The notes: a model not told the origin generated them from the sequence alone. A stretch of 41,900 nucleotides of DNA from Faecimorpha stercoravium (GCA_018712555.1 DVGT01000015.1:1-41900), one strand, 5' to 3'. Positions 25,731 to 35,039 are shown, counted from the first letter of the stretch. A program made the numbers and translations.

Positions 25731-26996
25731 TTAGCGCTTGCTCAGGACCTCCGCCTCGTACTGCTTCACATCCTGCAGCCATTCCAGACCGACACCGGCA
25801 TTTTTCTTGGCACAGTAATAGTCCCAGACCGGATTCAGCATAGCGCCCGCCTTAAATTCCTGCACCATGGCAAGCCGCGTACTCACATCGCCATCCCGCT
25901 CTGCTTTCTTCATTGCCTCTACCGGCTGCAGCAGCGCGGCCAGAATGGCCTTGCGCGTATTACGCAAACCCGTAACCCAGGCCACCACACGATTGATGGA
26001 CGCGTCAAAGAAATCCGTCGCAATGTATGTAGCATCCAGCTTGCCCAGGCGCACCAACTCCTCCATGATGGCCTTTGTCTCATCATCATAGGCGACCACA
26101 TGATCCGAATCCCAGCGAATGGGACGGGAAACATGCAAAAGAACGTGATCACTGAACGCATAGGCTGCGCCCAATTTTGCCGATACGACCTCCGTGGGGT
26201 GATAGTGGCCCGTATCCAGTGTTAATATAATATGATCACTCTTCTTGGACATGACATATCCCATGCAAAACTCATGGGAGCCCACCGTATAGCTCTCCAG
26301 TCCGATCCCGAAGACCTTGGACTCGATGCCGTCCATGACGCCCTTTACATCCTTTGTCGCTTCAAAAATACGATCATAGCTGTCTTTCAGGCGAAGACGC
26401 GGTCCCAGCGTATCCACCGGGAACTCCTTATCGCCATCCGGCGTCCAGTGATTGATCACACAGGTTTTGCCGGTTCTCTCGTAGAAATACTGTCCAATCC
26501 GACGGCAGCGAATTCCATGCTCTACCCAGAATGCGCGCACGTCATCATCCAGCGCCGAAAGGGTACCCTTCTCGCTCTTCGGATGAGAGAAATAGGTGGG
26601 GTTAAAATCCAGGCCAATGCCCTTCTCGACAGCCCAATCCGCCCAGTTCTTAAAATGCGCAGGCTCGATCTCATTTCGATCCACTACGCCCTCTGCCTCG
26701 AGATAGCTGGCATGCAGGTTCACCTTCTTCTCGCCGGGAATGTACTGCATCGCCTTTTCCAGATCCATGCGCAGTTCCTCTGGATTCCGCGCCTTGCCCG
26801 GATAATTGCCGGTGGTCTGAATGCCGCCGGTCAGCCCGCCTTCATGCTTCTCAAAGCCGATCACATCGTCTCCCTGCCAGCAATGAATCGATATCGGAGT
26901 CTCATCGCAGATACGGATCGCCTCGTCCACATCCACACCATACTCTTGATAGTATTCTTTTGCCAGCTCATATCCTTTTTGAAGATCATACATCAT
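25731..26996 (-). CDS. rhaA: L-rhamnose isomerase
   Basis: A 421-residue TIM-barrel isomerase converting L-rhamnose to L-rhamnulose. Family segments are clear: SIHCWQGDDVIGFE near the N-terminus, VNLHASY, LDFNPTYFSHP, NHWTPDGDKEFP, LDTGHYHPTE and HVSRPIRWDSDHV, which carry the metal and substrate residues of RhaA. It has its own promoter and terminator. rhaB and rhaD are not in the window. Neighbouring GH127 and UxuA-like genes point to pectin-type sugars. Confidence 0.96.
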   Translation of the reverse strand: MMYDLQKGYELAKEYYQEYGVDVDEAIRICDETPISIHCWQGDDVIGFEKHEGGLTGGIQTTGNYPGKARNPEELRMDLEKAMQYIPGEKKVNLHASYLEAEGVVDRNEIEPAHFKNWADWAVEKGIGLDFNPTYFSHPKSEKGTLSALDDDVRAFWVEHGIRCRRIGQYFYERTGKTCVINHWTPDGDKEFPVDTLGPRLRLKDSYDRIFEATKDVKGVMDGIESKVFGIGLESYTVGSHEFCMGYVMSKKSDHIILTLDTGHYHPTEVVSAKLGAAYAFSDHVLLHVSRPIRWDSDHVVAYDDETKAIMEELVRLGKLDATYIATDFFDASINRVVAWVTGLRNTRKAILAALLQPVEAMKKAERDGDVSTRLAMVQEFKAGAMLNPVWDYYCAKKNAGVGLEWLQDVKQYEAEVLSKR

Positions 26997-27048
26997 TCAT
27001 TCCACCTTTCTTACAACATTTCGCGTCTGACAGCACCGCCTAGCTCCG

Positions 27049-27077
27049 ATTATAGCAAAGTATTTACGGGAAATCAA
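27049..27077 (-). promoter_or_regulatory. Promoter of rhaA
   Basis: Minus-strand TTGATT (27077..27072) and TATAAT (27054..27049) are 17 bases apart, in the gap between the UxuA-like gene and rhaA. No clear catabolite (cre) site was seen. Confidence 0.65.
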
Positions 27078-27097
27078 TGATAAATTGTGATTTTTCC

Positions 27098-28093
27098 CTA
27101 AATATCTGACATTTCTCGATGTACTTCCTGCATCGCGCTGTGCAAAAGCCCCTTCATATACCCCGTCGAATAGGCCATAGAAGCATTTTTTCCTCCGCAG
27201 CTCTCCACATACTCCGGTACGTGATCCACATGAATCAGGCCGTCATAATCATGCCGTACCAACTGTTTCATGGCCTCATACATATTCATATAGCCATCTT
27301 CCAGGAGTGTTTCCTCAAAATAGGGCATGGGACTACTAACATTGCGGAAATGTACGATCAACACTTTCTTCCGATCCACAAAATACGCAATGTCCGAGAG
27401 CAGATCCCCAAACGCCTCTCCGCCCTCCAGCCAGCATCCAAAGCACATCTTCATGCCAAGCCTAGGACTGTCATTGGCCATCGCAAAGGCCTTCTTATAG
27501 CAATCTGCCGAATGAATCAGGTTGGGAATGCCCACCAGGCAGTCCACCGGCGGGTCGTTGGGATGCAGCGCAATCGTGAGACCCTCCTCCTCACAGACCG
27601 GCAGCACCCGCTCCAACCAATATCGGAAATTCTCCCAGATCTCCTCCTCCGTATACTGCCTTCCATGGGTAAAGGGCCGCTTCTTCATCTCCTCGATATC
27701 CACGATGCGGCCCACTGCCCCCTGCGTATGGTCACTGACTCGATAGGCCGTAGACAGCACCTGATTGGGCTCCCAGGTCATGTATACAATCGGAATGCCC
27801 GCCTTGGCCAGGACCCGATTAAACCGGTTGTACTCCTCGATCGCCCGGTCCCGTTCCAAAAGCCCCAGATGAAACTGCGGATTCTTATACAGATGCGTAT
27901 TGCCCGCATCCGTGATCGTGAGGTCGAACTTACGAACCCGTTCCACAAAACGCATGACCGAGTCATAATCCGTATGCTGATCCTCAAACAGCGCAAACAC
28001 ATGCCGAATCCCCTGTTGCCGAATAAACAACAGCTGATCGTCTGTACAGGAGGAACTGACTCCCTGCTGTACCCGCATTCTATCTCCTAACAT
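27098..28093 (-). CDS. UxuA-family dehydratase, mannonate dehydratase-like
   Basis: A 331-residue TIM-barrel protein related to mannonate dehydratase, which turns D-mannonate into 2-keto-3-deoxygluconate. The four metal ligands of the family can be matched: His177 in ALHPNDPP, Cys217 or Cys220 in MCFGC, His248 in VHFRNV and Asp290 in HVDHVPE. It is shorter and more divergent than typical UxuA (about 350-390 residues), so another acid sugar is possible. Start ATG 28093 follows AAGGAG and overlaps the radical SAM gene by seven bases. uxuB and uxaC are not nearby. Confidence 0.75.
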   Translation of the reverse strand: MLGDRMRVQQGVSSSCTDDQLLFIRQQGIRHVFALFEDQHTDYDSVMRFVERVRKFDLTITDAGNTHLYKNPQFHLGLLERDRAIEEYNRFNRVLAKAGIPIVYMTWEPNQVLSTAYRVSDHTQGAVGRIVDIEEMKKRPFTHGRQYTEEEIWENFRYWLERVLPVCEEEGLTIALHPNDPPVDCLVGIPNLIHSADCYKKAFAMANDSPRLGMKMCFGCWLEGGEAFGDLLSDIAYFVDRKKVLIVHFRNVSSPMPYFEETLLEDGYMNMYEAMKQLVRHDYDGLIHVDHVPEYVESCGGKNASMAYSTGYMKGLLHSAMQEVHREMSDI

Positions 28094-29025
28094 GATCCTT
28101 CTCCTTTCCTGATCAATCCCGTACCGTCAAAGACCGGGATAAAACTCTCCCGGGCCACGGCCCCTTCCTGGATATAGGCATTTTCCACACCCAGACTGAG
28201 GGCATATTCTACAATTCGCTCATATTCCCGCCTGCGGATCCTGCGACGCAGCTCGGGGTACTCCGTCCCCTGATACACGGGGGTATATTGGTTCATCAGA
28301 CTCATATAGATCCGATGTCCATAGGTGGTAAAGAGGTATCGCACCACGGCCATGGAGTCCTCCCGTCCCCCAGGCAGAAGCAGATGCCGGACGATGATGC
28401 CGGACTGCATCATTCCCTGCGCGTCCCACCTAGTTTCCGGTACCTGCCGCACCATTTCCGCCAGGGCCTGTTTCGCGACCTCTGGATAATCTGTCGCATG
28501 AGAATACCGGCGGGCCCGCTCCGCGTCCATATACTTAAAATCCGGCAGATAGATGTCCACCAGGCCCTCCAGCCGGCGCAGCGACTCCACCCTCTCGTAT
28601 CCGCTGGAATTATAGACCACCGGAATCCTAAGAGACTGTCCCTTCACCCGTTCCAGCGCCAGAATCACCTGGGGCAGATATTGTACGGCCGTCACCAGAT
28701 TGATATTATGTGCGCCCTGCTCCTGCAGCTTCAGAAAGGTATCCGCCAGATCCTGTACGCCCATTGTGACGCCCTGCCCTTCCAGACTGATGCTGTAGTT
28801 CTGACAATAGACGCAGCCCAGACCGCAGCCGCTGAAAAAGACCGTGCCGGAACCTCTGCTGCCGGATAAGCAGGGCTCCTCCCACATATGAAGGGAGGCT
28901 CTCGCGGCCAGGAGCTGGCCGGGTACCCCGCACGCTCCTCTCTGACCATGCAGCCGATTGGCGCCGCATTCCCGGGGGCAGAGCATGCAATGCGCCAACT
29001 CGGCTACGCCAGATTGCGTATCCAT
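28087..29025 (-). CDS. Radical SAM protein, PflA-like (COG1313 type)
   Basis: A 312-residue protein with the radical SAM motif CGLGCVYC (Cys67, Cys71, Cys74) that binds the catalytic 4Fe-4S cluster, and an additional N-terminal cysteine set (Cys13, Cys16, Cys20, Cys32) seen in this subfamily, often annotated as a pyruvate formate-lyase activating enzyme homologue. The true substrate is unknown, and no glycyl-radical enzyme is encoded nearby. I chose ATG 29025, preceded by AAGGAGAG; upstream codons in the frame lie inside the GH127 gene. It overlaps the genes on both sides, so it belongs to the GH127 operon. Confidence 0.85.
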   Translation of the reverse strand: MDTQSGVAELAHCMLCPRECGANRLHGQRGACGVPGQLLAARASLHMWEEPCLSGSRGSGTVFFSGCGLGCVYCQNYSISLEGQGVTMGVQDLADTFLKLQEQGAHNINLVTAVQYLPQVILALERVKGQSLRIPVVYNSSGYERVESLRRLEGLVDIYLPDFKYMDAERARRYSHATDYPEVAKQALAEMVRQVPETRWDAQGMMQSGIIVRHLLLPGGREDSMAVVRYLFTTYGHRIYMSLMNQYTPVYQGTEYPELRRRIRRREYERIVEYALSLGVENAYIQEGAVARESFIPVFDGTGLIRKGEGSC

Positions 29026-30950
29026 ACCAACATCTCTCCTTCTGCCCGATTCGCCCAGGCATAGTAGGGAATCCACTTCAGTCTCTTCGGCTCATACCGC
29101 TCTCGCGCAAAAGGCCTATAGAGCGTATCTTCTTCCCAGTCCGTCTGATTCTGTACCTCTCCCATCGCCGAAATCGTCACCACGCCACATAACAGATCCG
29201 GCTCATAGCAAACCTCCCACTCTTCCTGCTCCGCAAGCCGTATCCGATGCAGATTCTTCCCATTATCCGCTTCTTCCAGGCAGTACACCAGGGGGCCCCG
29301 CATGATCGCTGCTTTTCCAATATCCTCCCGTACCCGCGGATTGGCTTCTATCTTCTCCACCGGCATCCGGAGCTTCAGCAGGATCTCATCCCCCGGTTTC
29401 CAGCTTCTCGTCACATAGAGATATCCGTCTCTCTCCACGCCTGCCACGGGATCCTTCCCGCAGGTAAGCACATATTGTCTGCACCATCCGGGTATACGAA
29501 GCGCCAGTGTCCAATCTCCTTCTTCACAGGTCTCTACCCGGATACGGATCTCTTCCTCCCAAGGATACCGCGTCTGCACCTGCAAGCGGACGTTTTGGCC
29601 CTGCAGCTCTGCCTCTACTCGGCTTCCCATGTACAGATGGACAAACAGCGTCCGTTCCCGAACCCCATAGATATAGTCTCCCAAAGAAGACAGGAGCCGG
29701 GCCAGATTCGGCGGGCAGCAGGCGCAATGGAACCATTTTTGCCGGATGGGCTTCACATGGCGCTTTCCTTCATCCTTGCGGCTGGCCTCTGGCAAAACCT
29801 CCAGTGGATTGACATAGAAGAAACGATCCCCCGCAAGGTTCATCCCGCTGATGACGCCATTGTATAACGCACGTTCCATGACATCTCCGTAGGTTCCCTT
29901 AGGTTCTATCGAGAGCATACGCTTCGCCAGAAATACAAGGCCCACCGAAGCGCAGGTCTCTCCGTACACCGTATCATTCGGCAGGTCATAATCATATGTA
30001 AAGGCCTCGCCCACATGGCTCGACCCGATGGCGCCGGTGATATACATGCGTCTTTTTGTCATGTTATTCCAAAGACCTTCCAGCGCCTTCCAAAGCCCCT
30101 CATCTTCCGTCGATCTGGCCACATCCGCCATGCCGGAGTACAGATATACGGCGCGCACGGCATGTCCCTGTGCCTCTTCCTGCTCCCGCACCGGCCGTCC
30201 TGCCTGATAGTACTGGTACTCATAGGAAGTATTCTTCCAGTGAAATGGCTTGTCCGATACTTCCTGCGCAAAATACAGGGGCGCCTGGCCTCGCTGATCG
30301 ATGAAATATTTCGCAAGCCGACGATGCTTCTCTTCCCCCGTCAGCTCGTACAGCTTCATCAGCGCCATCTCGATGATCTCATGCCCCGGATAACCATGCC
30401 GTTTTCCTTCTTCCGCTCCGAAGGTACTGTCAATCAGATCCACATACCGCAGCATGGCATCGAGGAGCCTGCGCTTCCCCGTCGCCCGATAATACGCGAT
30501 CGCCGCCTCCAGCATATGTCCCGCGCAGTAGAGCTCATGATTGTCTCGCAGATTGGTCCAGCGCTGCGTAAGACCATGGATGATATAATAGGTATCCAAG
30601 TATCCGTCCGGCTGCTGCGCACTGACGATCTGATCCACGGCCTCATCCACCGTAGCCTCCAGGGCTGAATCCGGATGCGCGATGAGCGTATACGCCGCTG
30701 CTTCGATCCATTTCGCCACATCGCTGTCCTGGAAAACACAGCCTGCGAACGTTCCCGGCTCCTTTCCGGCTGCCACCCGAAAATTCCGCAGACAATAACT
30801 GGGCTCCGCGCCCTCGACGCGGTCATTGAGCGCCTCCCATTGATAGGGAATGAGCCGCGTCCGCACGGTTTCCAGGATCCGTCCCCAGAAAGCATCCTCT
30901 ATCTGTACCTGCTCCATCGGAATCCCCGTTGTATACTGTTTTTTATCCAT
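29004..30950 (-). CDS. GH127 beta-L-arabinofuranosidase
   Basis: A 648-residue enzyme of the HypBA1 type, close to that family's 658 residues. It has an alpha/alpha-barrel followed by beta domains. The zinc and catalytic residues of GH127 are present: acid/base Glu315 in HVGEAF, zinc ligands Glu331 and Cys333 in YGETCAS, and Cys411-Cys412 in CACCPPN, where the first is the nucleophile. No signal peptide, so it acts on imported oligosaccharides. I chose ATG 30950 with AGGAGGG nine bases upstream. First gene of an operon with the radical SAM and UxuA-like genes, behind its own promoter. Confidence 0.92.
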   Translation of the reverse strand: MDKKQYTTGIPMEQVQIEDAFWGRILETVRTRLIPYQWEALNDRVEGAEPSYCLRNFRVAAGKEPGTFAGCVFQDSDVAKWIEAAAYTLIAHPDSALEATVDEAVDQIVSAQQPDGYLDTYYIIHGLTQRWTNLRDNHELYCAGHMLEAAIAYYRATGKRRLLDAMLRYVDLIDSTFGAEEGKRHGYPGHEIIEMALMKLYELTGEEKHRRLAKYFIDQRGQAPLYFAQEVSDKPFHWKNTSYEYQYYQAGRPVREQEEAQGHAVRAVYLYSGMADVARSTEDEGLWKALEGLWNNMTKRRMYITGAIGSSHVGEAFTYDYDLPNDTVYGETCASVGLVFLAKRMLSIEPKGTYGDVMERALYNGVISGMNLAGDRFFYVNPLEVLPEASRKDEGKRHVKPIRQKWFHCACCPPNLARLLSSLGDYIYGVRERTLFVHLYMGSRVEAELQGQNVRLQVQTRYPWEEEIRIRVETCEEGDWTLALRIPGWCRQYVLTCGKDPVAGVERDGYLYVTRSWKPGDEILLKLRMPVEKIEANPRVREDIGKAAIMRGPLVYCLEEADNGKNLHRIRLAEQEEWEVCYEPDLLCGVVTISAMGEVQNQTDWEEDTLYRPFARERYEPKRLKWIPYYAWANRAEGEMLVWIRNLA

Positions 30951-30986
30951 ATTATGTGACCCTCCTGTGTGGATTTGTCTGTCTGT

Positions 30987-31015
30987 ATCATAATACGTTT
31001 TCTTTCTGCCGTCAA
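30987..31015 (-). promoter_or_regulatory. Promoter of the GH127 operon
   Basis: Minus-strand TTGACG (31015..31010) and TATGAT (30992..30987), each one base from consensus, are 17 bases apart, immediately after the spoIIR stop. Confidence 0.65.
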
Positions 31016-31022
31016 GAGTCAC

Positions 31023-31646
31023 CTAAAACCATTCCTCCATCCAGCCCTGCCATATCTCCAGCAGCCAGAACCGCATCTTCACCTCCTCTGTCTGTTCCTC
31101 CTCCACGATCCATGTCTCCTCTTCTTCCGACAGATTTCCCTCTTCCGGATCCGGAAACAATAAGCACCACCAATTGTGCCCTTCTCCCTGCCCTAGCCGG
31201 ATGCGCAGCGTTGTATAGTCGCCAGCCGGCAGCGTCTTTCCTCTGCTGATTCTTGTGGGAAAGGTCTCCACGCCGAAGCTGACCTGGACTTTCTCCTGGG
31301 CTCCCGCATCCTCCACCGCCTCTTGGGCCCAATCTGTCAACAATGCCAGATTCTCATGAATCCGCTCCCCGGCTTCCTGTGGGGACGAAACGCCTTCTAA
31401 AAGCACTTGCAGTTTTTCGAATACCCTGTCGTATACATGCCGCTTCAGCGCTTGTTCCTCTTCGCTGTTTCCCGCAGCTGTCACATGGAAACGAATGACA
31501 TGCTCTGCCAGCTCCTGCTGCATGGAGAGGCCCAGGGAAAGTTCGAGACAAAAGAATACACAGATTCCCGCCAAAAACGTATACAACCAGGCTCGCAGGG
31601 AATGTCTGGACAAGAAGAAATAAAGCTGATCTAAATACTGCATCAT
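31023..31646 (-). CDS. spoIIR: Stage II sporulation protein R
   Basis: A 207-residue exported protein with an N-terminal hydrophobic segment (about 20-40) and the family C-terminal motif GQGEGHNWWCLLFP; the His-Asn-Trp-Trp-Cys core is typical. In B. subtilis SpoIIR is made in the forespore, crosses the septum and triggers SpoIIGA to process pro-SigE, both encoded at the left of this window. Start ATG 31646 (of two adjacent ATG codons) follows GGGGAG by seven bases; the frame extends ten codons further without a better site. I could not find a convincing sigma-F promoter. Confidence 0.9.
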   Translation of the reverse strand: MMQYLDQLYFFLSRHSLRAWLYTFLAGICVFFCLELSLGLSMQQELAEHVIRFHVTAAGNSEEEQALKRHVYDRVFEKLQVLLEGVSSPQEAGERIHENLALLTDWAQEAVEDAGAQEKVQVSFGVETFPTRISRGKTLPAGDYTTLRIRLGQGEGHNWWCLLFPDPEEGNLSEEEETWIVEEEQTEEVKMRFWLLEIWQGWMEEWF

Positions 31647-31720
31647 GACGATTCTCCCCTTTCTTACATTTTCCATACTGAGCCATTGTCACAAATTTAT
31701 GCAATCTCTTCGGAAAAAAC

Positions 31721-31749
31721 TTGAATCCCTTCTCCTTTACGAGTATAAT
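31721..31749 (+). promoter_or_regulatory. Promoter of the aroD-ansA transcript
   Basis: TTGAAT (31721-31726) and TATAAT (31744-31749) are separated by 17 bases and lie 46 bases before the aroD start. The -35 coincides with the first codon of a longer open frame, which rules out that upstream start. Confidence 0.8.
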
Positions 31750-31795
31750 AGTTCCGTCTGGTTCTTATCCTATTGTTATTGGAGGCTCTGATCGT

Positions 31796-32545
31796 ATGCG
31801 TTGTTTTCATTGCCGCGGGGTATGCTATGGTGACGGTGTTCCCAAGATCTGCGTCCCTTTGACTCCCACTTCTTCAGAGGAGCTTGCTGACCAGTTATTG
31901 GGGCTCTCGGCAGCCTATCACGATATGGTGGAGTGGCGGCTCGATTTTCTGCCGGAGGCGATAGATCCGTTGACTCTCTACCCACAGGTACGAAATGGCA
32001 TCGGCAACGTGCCTCTTCTCATCACGTTTCGTTCCCAGAGAGAAGGAGGACAGCGGGAGATTTCCGCGCAGCGCTATGCCGCGCTATACCAGCGTTTTCT
32101 TGCAGAGAATGCGGCTGATCTTCTCGATCTGGAGTGGACATGCGAGCCTTCTGTGCGGCAGGAGATTCAGGAGAATGTCCAGGCGCAAAATGTCCCTGTC
32201 ATCCTTTCCTATCATAATTTCGAAAAGACACCGGATGATGAGACGCTATGGCGGCTAATGTCCGACATGGCATCACGCAGGCCACACTTTGTCAAGGTGG
32301 CTTGTATGCCACGTTCTCCACAGGATGTGATCCGACTTCTTACCCTTTCGGAAGAAGCAAGCCGTATCCATACCGACTGTCTGTGGATTACCATGTCCAT
32401 GGGAGATCTGGGAAAAATCAGCCGCGTGTCCGGCTGTGTGACCGGCAGTGAGATCACCTTCGGAACGGCTGGCGCCGCTTCTGCGCCGGGCCAGATGGAT
32501 GCCAATCTGCTGAAGCAGACGCTGGATCTTCTAAAAACCATGTAA
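31796..32545 (+). CDS. aroD: Type I 3-dehydroquinate dehydratase
   Basis: A 249-residue TIM-barrel enzyme of the shikimate pathway. Catalytic segments are visible: EWRLDFL, the His in LSYHNFEKTP and the Schiff-base Lys in HFVKVACMP, then SMGDLGKISR and GSEITFGTAG. I chose ATG 31796 with GGAGG ten bases upstream and a promoter before that. The N-terminus has three extra cysteines (MRCFHCRGVC). No other aro genes are nearby. ansA follows after 24 bases. Confidence 0.95.
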   Translation: MRCFHCRGVCYGDGVPKICVPLTPTSSEELADQLLGLSAAYHDMVEWRLDFLPEAIDPLTLYPQVRNGIGNVPLLITFRSQREGGQREISAQRYAALYQRFLAENAADLLDLEWTCEPSVRQEIQENVQAQNVPVILSYHNFEKTPDDETLWRLMSDMASRRPHFVKVACMPRSPQDVIRLLTLSEEASRIHTDCLWITMSMGDLGKISRVSGCVTGSEITFGTAGAASAPGQMDANLLKQTLDLLKTM

Positions 32546-32569
32546 ATCTGAAAAAAAAAGGATATGACC

Positions 32570-33589
32570 ATGAAAAACATCTTAATGATCACTACGGGAG
32601 GCACCATTGCCTCCCGCCATACTGACGCCGGTCTTGCCCCTATGATCAGCGCGCAGCAGATGCTGGAGTATGTTCCGGAGATTCGAGATTTTTGTGTTCC
32701 GGATACACTGGAACTTCTCAATGTGGACAGTACCAATATTACACCCAGGCATTGGCTGCAGATGGTCTCCGCCATCGAAGAACGCTACGATCAATACGAT
32801 GGCTTTGTCATCTGTCACGGTACGGATACCATGGCGTATACCGCTTCGGTTCTCTCCTACCTGATCCAGGAATCCCCAAAGCCCATTGTGATCACGGGCT
32901 CACAGCGTCCCATTGATCTGGTGAATACGGATGCGAAAAGCAATCTTTCGAATAGTTTCCTGTATGCCTCGGATCCCAAAAGCTCTGGTGTACAGATCCT
33001 CTTCGATGGCGAGGTAATCCTGGGGACCCGCGCCAAGAAGATGCATAGTAAAAGCTACCATGCGTTTTCCAGTATCAATTACCCGCACCTGGCCGTGATT
33101 CAGGAGGGGCGCATCATTCGTTTCATCACGCCGCCCAAGGGACAGGGGCCGGTCTTTTATCATGAGCTGAATTCCCGGATCTCTATTCTGAAGCTCATTC
33201 CGGGAATGAACTGCGGCGCGCTCTCCTATATGCTGGAACACAGCGATGCCGTCATCTTGGAAAGCTATGGGCTGGGCGGACTGCCGGCTGGTCCAGACTA
33301 CCCGTTTCGCGAGGAACTCGCTCATTGGCAAGGACGCAATAAAACGGTCGTGATGACTACGCAGGTGCCGAATGAGGGAAGCCATATGCGGATCTATCAG
33401 GTGGGCAAGACCGCCAAGGAAGATTTTCGTCTTCTGGAAGCCTATGATATGACACTGGAAGCCGTCGTTTCCAAACTCATGTGGATCCTGGCCCGCACCA
33501 CGGATCCGCTGCAGGTGCAAGAGATGTTTTACCACCCGATTGCGCAGGACCTTCTATTTTTAAGCGCCAGCGCACAGGATATAGAATAA
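32570..33589 (+). CDS. ansA: Type I L-asparaginase
   Basis: A 339-residue cytosolic asparaginase that releases aspartate and ammonia. Both catalytic threonine motifs are present, ITTGGTIASR at the N-terminus and CHGTDTMAYTAS, plus the Lys motif DAKSNLSNS. No signal peptide, matching type I rather than the periplasmic type II. I use ATG 32570, seven bases from AAGGA; the ATG two codons earlier nearly touches the site. It is 28 bases before the PurF-like gene, so ammonia release and that gene may be co-expressed. Confidence 0.95.
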   Translation: MKNILMITTGGTIASRHTDAGLAPMISAQQMLEYVPEIRDFCVPDTLELLNVDSTNITPRHWLQMVSAIEERYDQYDGFVICHGTDTMAYTASVLSYLIQESPKPIVITGSQRPIDLVNTDAKSNLSNSFLYASDPKSSGVQILFDGEVILGTRAKKMHSKSYHAFSSINYPHLAVIQEGRIIRFITPPKGQGPVFYHELNSRISILKLIPGMNCGALSYMLEHSDAVILESYGLGGLPAGPDYPFREELAHWQGRNKTVVMTTQVPNEGSHMRIYQVGKTAKEDFRLLEAYDMTLEAVVSKLMWILARTTDPLQVQEMFYHPIAQDLLFLSASAQDIE

Positions 33590-33617
33590 AATCAACAAAA
33601 GAAAGAGAGGAACATTC

Positions 33618-35039
33618 ATGGGAGGATTTTTTGGAGTCGCGTCGAAGACCGATTGCGTGTTCGACCTGTTTTTTGGAACGGACTATCATTCTCATCTGGG
33701 CACACGCCGGGCGGGAATGGCCGTATACGGCAAGGACAAAGGGTTTGATCGCTCGATTCATAATATCGAAAACGCCCCCTTCCGTACCAAGTTCGATAAG
33801 GACGTCACCGAGATGTCCGGATTCATGGGAATCGGCTGTATCTCCGATTACGAGCCCCAGCCCCTGCTCGTTCGTTCTCACCACGGCACCTATTCTATCG
33901 TCACGGTGGGACGCATAAACAATATCGAGCAGATCCTTCTGGAGATCTTCCGAAACGGACACACCCATTTCCTGGAGATGAGCGGCGGAGATATCAACGC
34001 CACCGAATTGGTGGCCGCCATCATCAACCAGCGGGACAACCTGATCGAGGGCCTGCAGTATGCTCAGGAGCTGATCGACGGATCCATGACGATCCTGCTG
34101 CTCACCCCCAAGGGGATCTACGCCGCCAGAGACAAGATGGGACGCACCCCCGTGATCATCGGCAAGAAGGACGACGCCTTCTGCGCCTCCTTCGAGAGTT
34201 TTGCCTTCCTGAATCTGGGATATAAAGAATATCGAGAACTGGGTCCCGGAGAGATCGCCGTGATCACGCCGGAGGGCGTGAGGACGCTGGTCAAGCCCGG
34301 AAAGGATATGAAGATCTGCACCTTCCTGTGGATTTATTACGGATACCCCTCTTCTTCCTATGAGGGCGTCAGCGTGGAAAAGATGCGGTATGACTGCGGC
34401 GCGGCCCTCGCCCGCAGAGACCGTCAGGAATCCGCGGACGTGCATCCGGATACCGTCGCCGGCGTGCCCGATTCGGGAACGCCCCATGCCATCGGCTACG
34501 CGAACGAATCCGGCATCCCCTTCTCCCGTCCCTTTATCAAATACACGCCTACCTGGCCCCGTTCCTTCATGCCCACCATGCAGAGCCAGCGGAACCTGAT
34601 CGCCAAGATGAAGCTGATCCCGATCCACGAACTGATCCAGGACCGGAGCCTCCTTCTGATCGACGATTCCATCGTCCGCGGGACGCAGCTGCGGGAGACC
34701 ACGGAGTTTCTGTATCAGAGCGGCGCCCGGGAGGTGCATATCCGTCCCGGCTGTCCCCCCCTGCTTTACGGCTGCAAGTACCTGAATTTCTCCCGTTCCA
34801 CGTCGGACATGGAGCTGATCACCCGAAGGGTCATCAAGAAACTGGAGGGCGACCGGGAAGACGTGGACCTGACCCCCTATTCGGATCCTAAAAATCCTAA
34901 ATATCAGGAGATGGTCAGCGAGATCGGCAAGGAACTGAACTTTACCTCTCTTCGGTACCACCGCCTGGACGATATGATCCAGTCCGTGGGCATCGATCCG
35001 TCGAAACTTTGTACCTATTGCTGGAACGGTCAGGAATAA
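33618..35039 (+). CDS. PurF-like amidophosphoribosyltransferase homologue with a dead glutaminase site
   Basis: A 473-residue protein with the two PurF domains. The PRPP loop LLIDDSIVRGTQ (346-357) and the four cysteines that bind 4Fe-4S in Gram-positive PurF (Cys234, Cys386, Cys465, Cys468) are kept. The glutaminase half is not: true PurF exposes Cys after the initiator Met, here the start is MGGFFG; the HRGQ segment is TRRAG, HVRYST is CISDYE and the HNG oxyanion motif is VGR. It therefore should not use glutamine. It may use free ammonia, another amine, or act as a regulator. GAGAGG lies before ATG 33618. Not likely the only PurF of the cell. Confidence 0.88.
   Translation: MGGFFGVASKTDCVFDLFFGTDYHSHLGTRRAGMAVYGKDKGFDRSIHNIENAPFRTKFDKDVTEMSGFMGIGCISDYEPQPLLVRSHHGTYSIVTVGRINNIEQILLEIFRNGHTHFLEMSGGDINATELVAAIINQRDNLIEGLQYAQELIDGSMTILLLTPKGIYAARDKMGRTPVIIGKKDDAFCASFESFAFLNLGYKEYRELGPGEIAVITPEGVRTLVKPGKDMKICTFLWIYYGYPSSSYEGVSVEKMRYDCGAALARRDRQESADVHPDTVAGVPDSGTPHAIGYANESGIPFSRPFIKYTPTWPRSFMPTMQSQRNLIAKMKLIPIHELIQDRSLLLIDDSIVRGTQLRETTEFLYQSGAREVHIRPGCPPLLYGCKYLNFSRSTSDMELITRRVIKKLEGDREDVDLTPYSDPKNPKYQEMVSEIGKELNFTSLRYHRLDDMIQSVGIDPSKLCTYCWNGQE

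Noticed and set aside
31650..31720. Sigma-F promoter of spoIIR
   Set aside because: A GCATA-like -35 is present, but no -10 fits at the right spacing.
33477..34961. 494-codon minus-strand frame opposite the PurF-like gene
   Set aside because: It is a shadow of a GC-rich coding region: the plus-strand frame has clear PurF motifs and a ribosome site; the minus frame has none.
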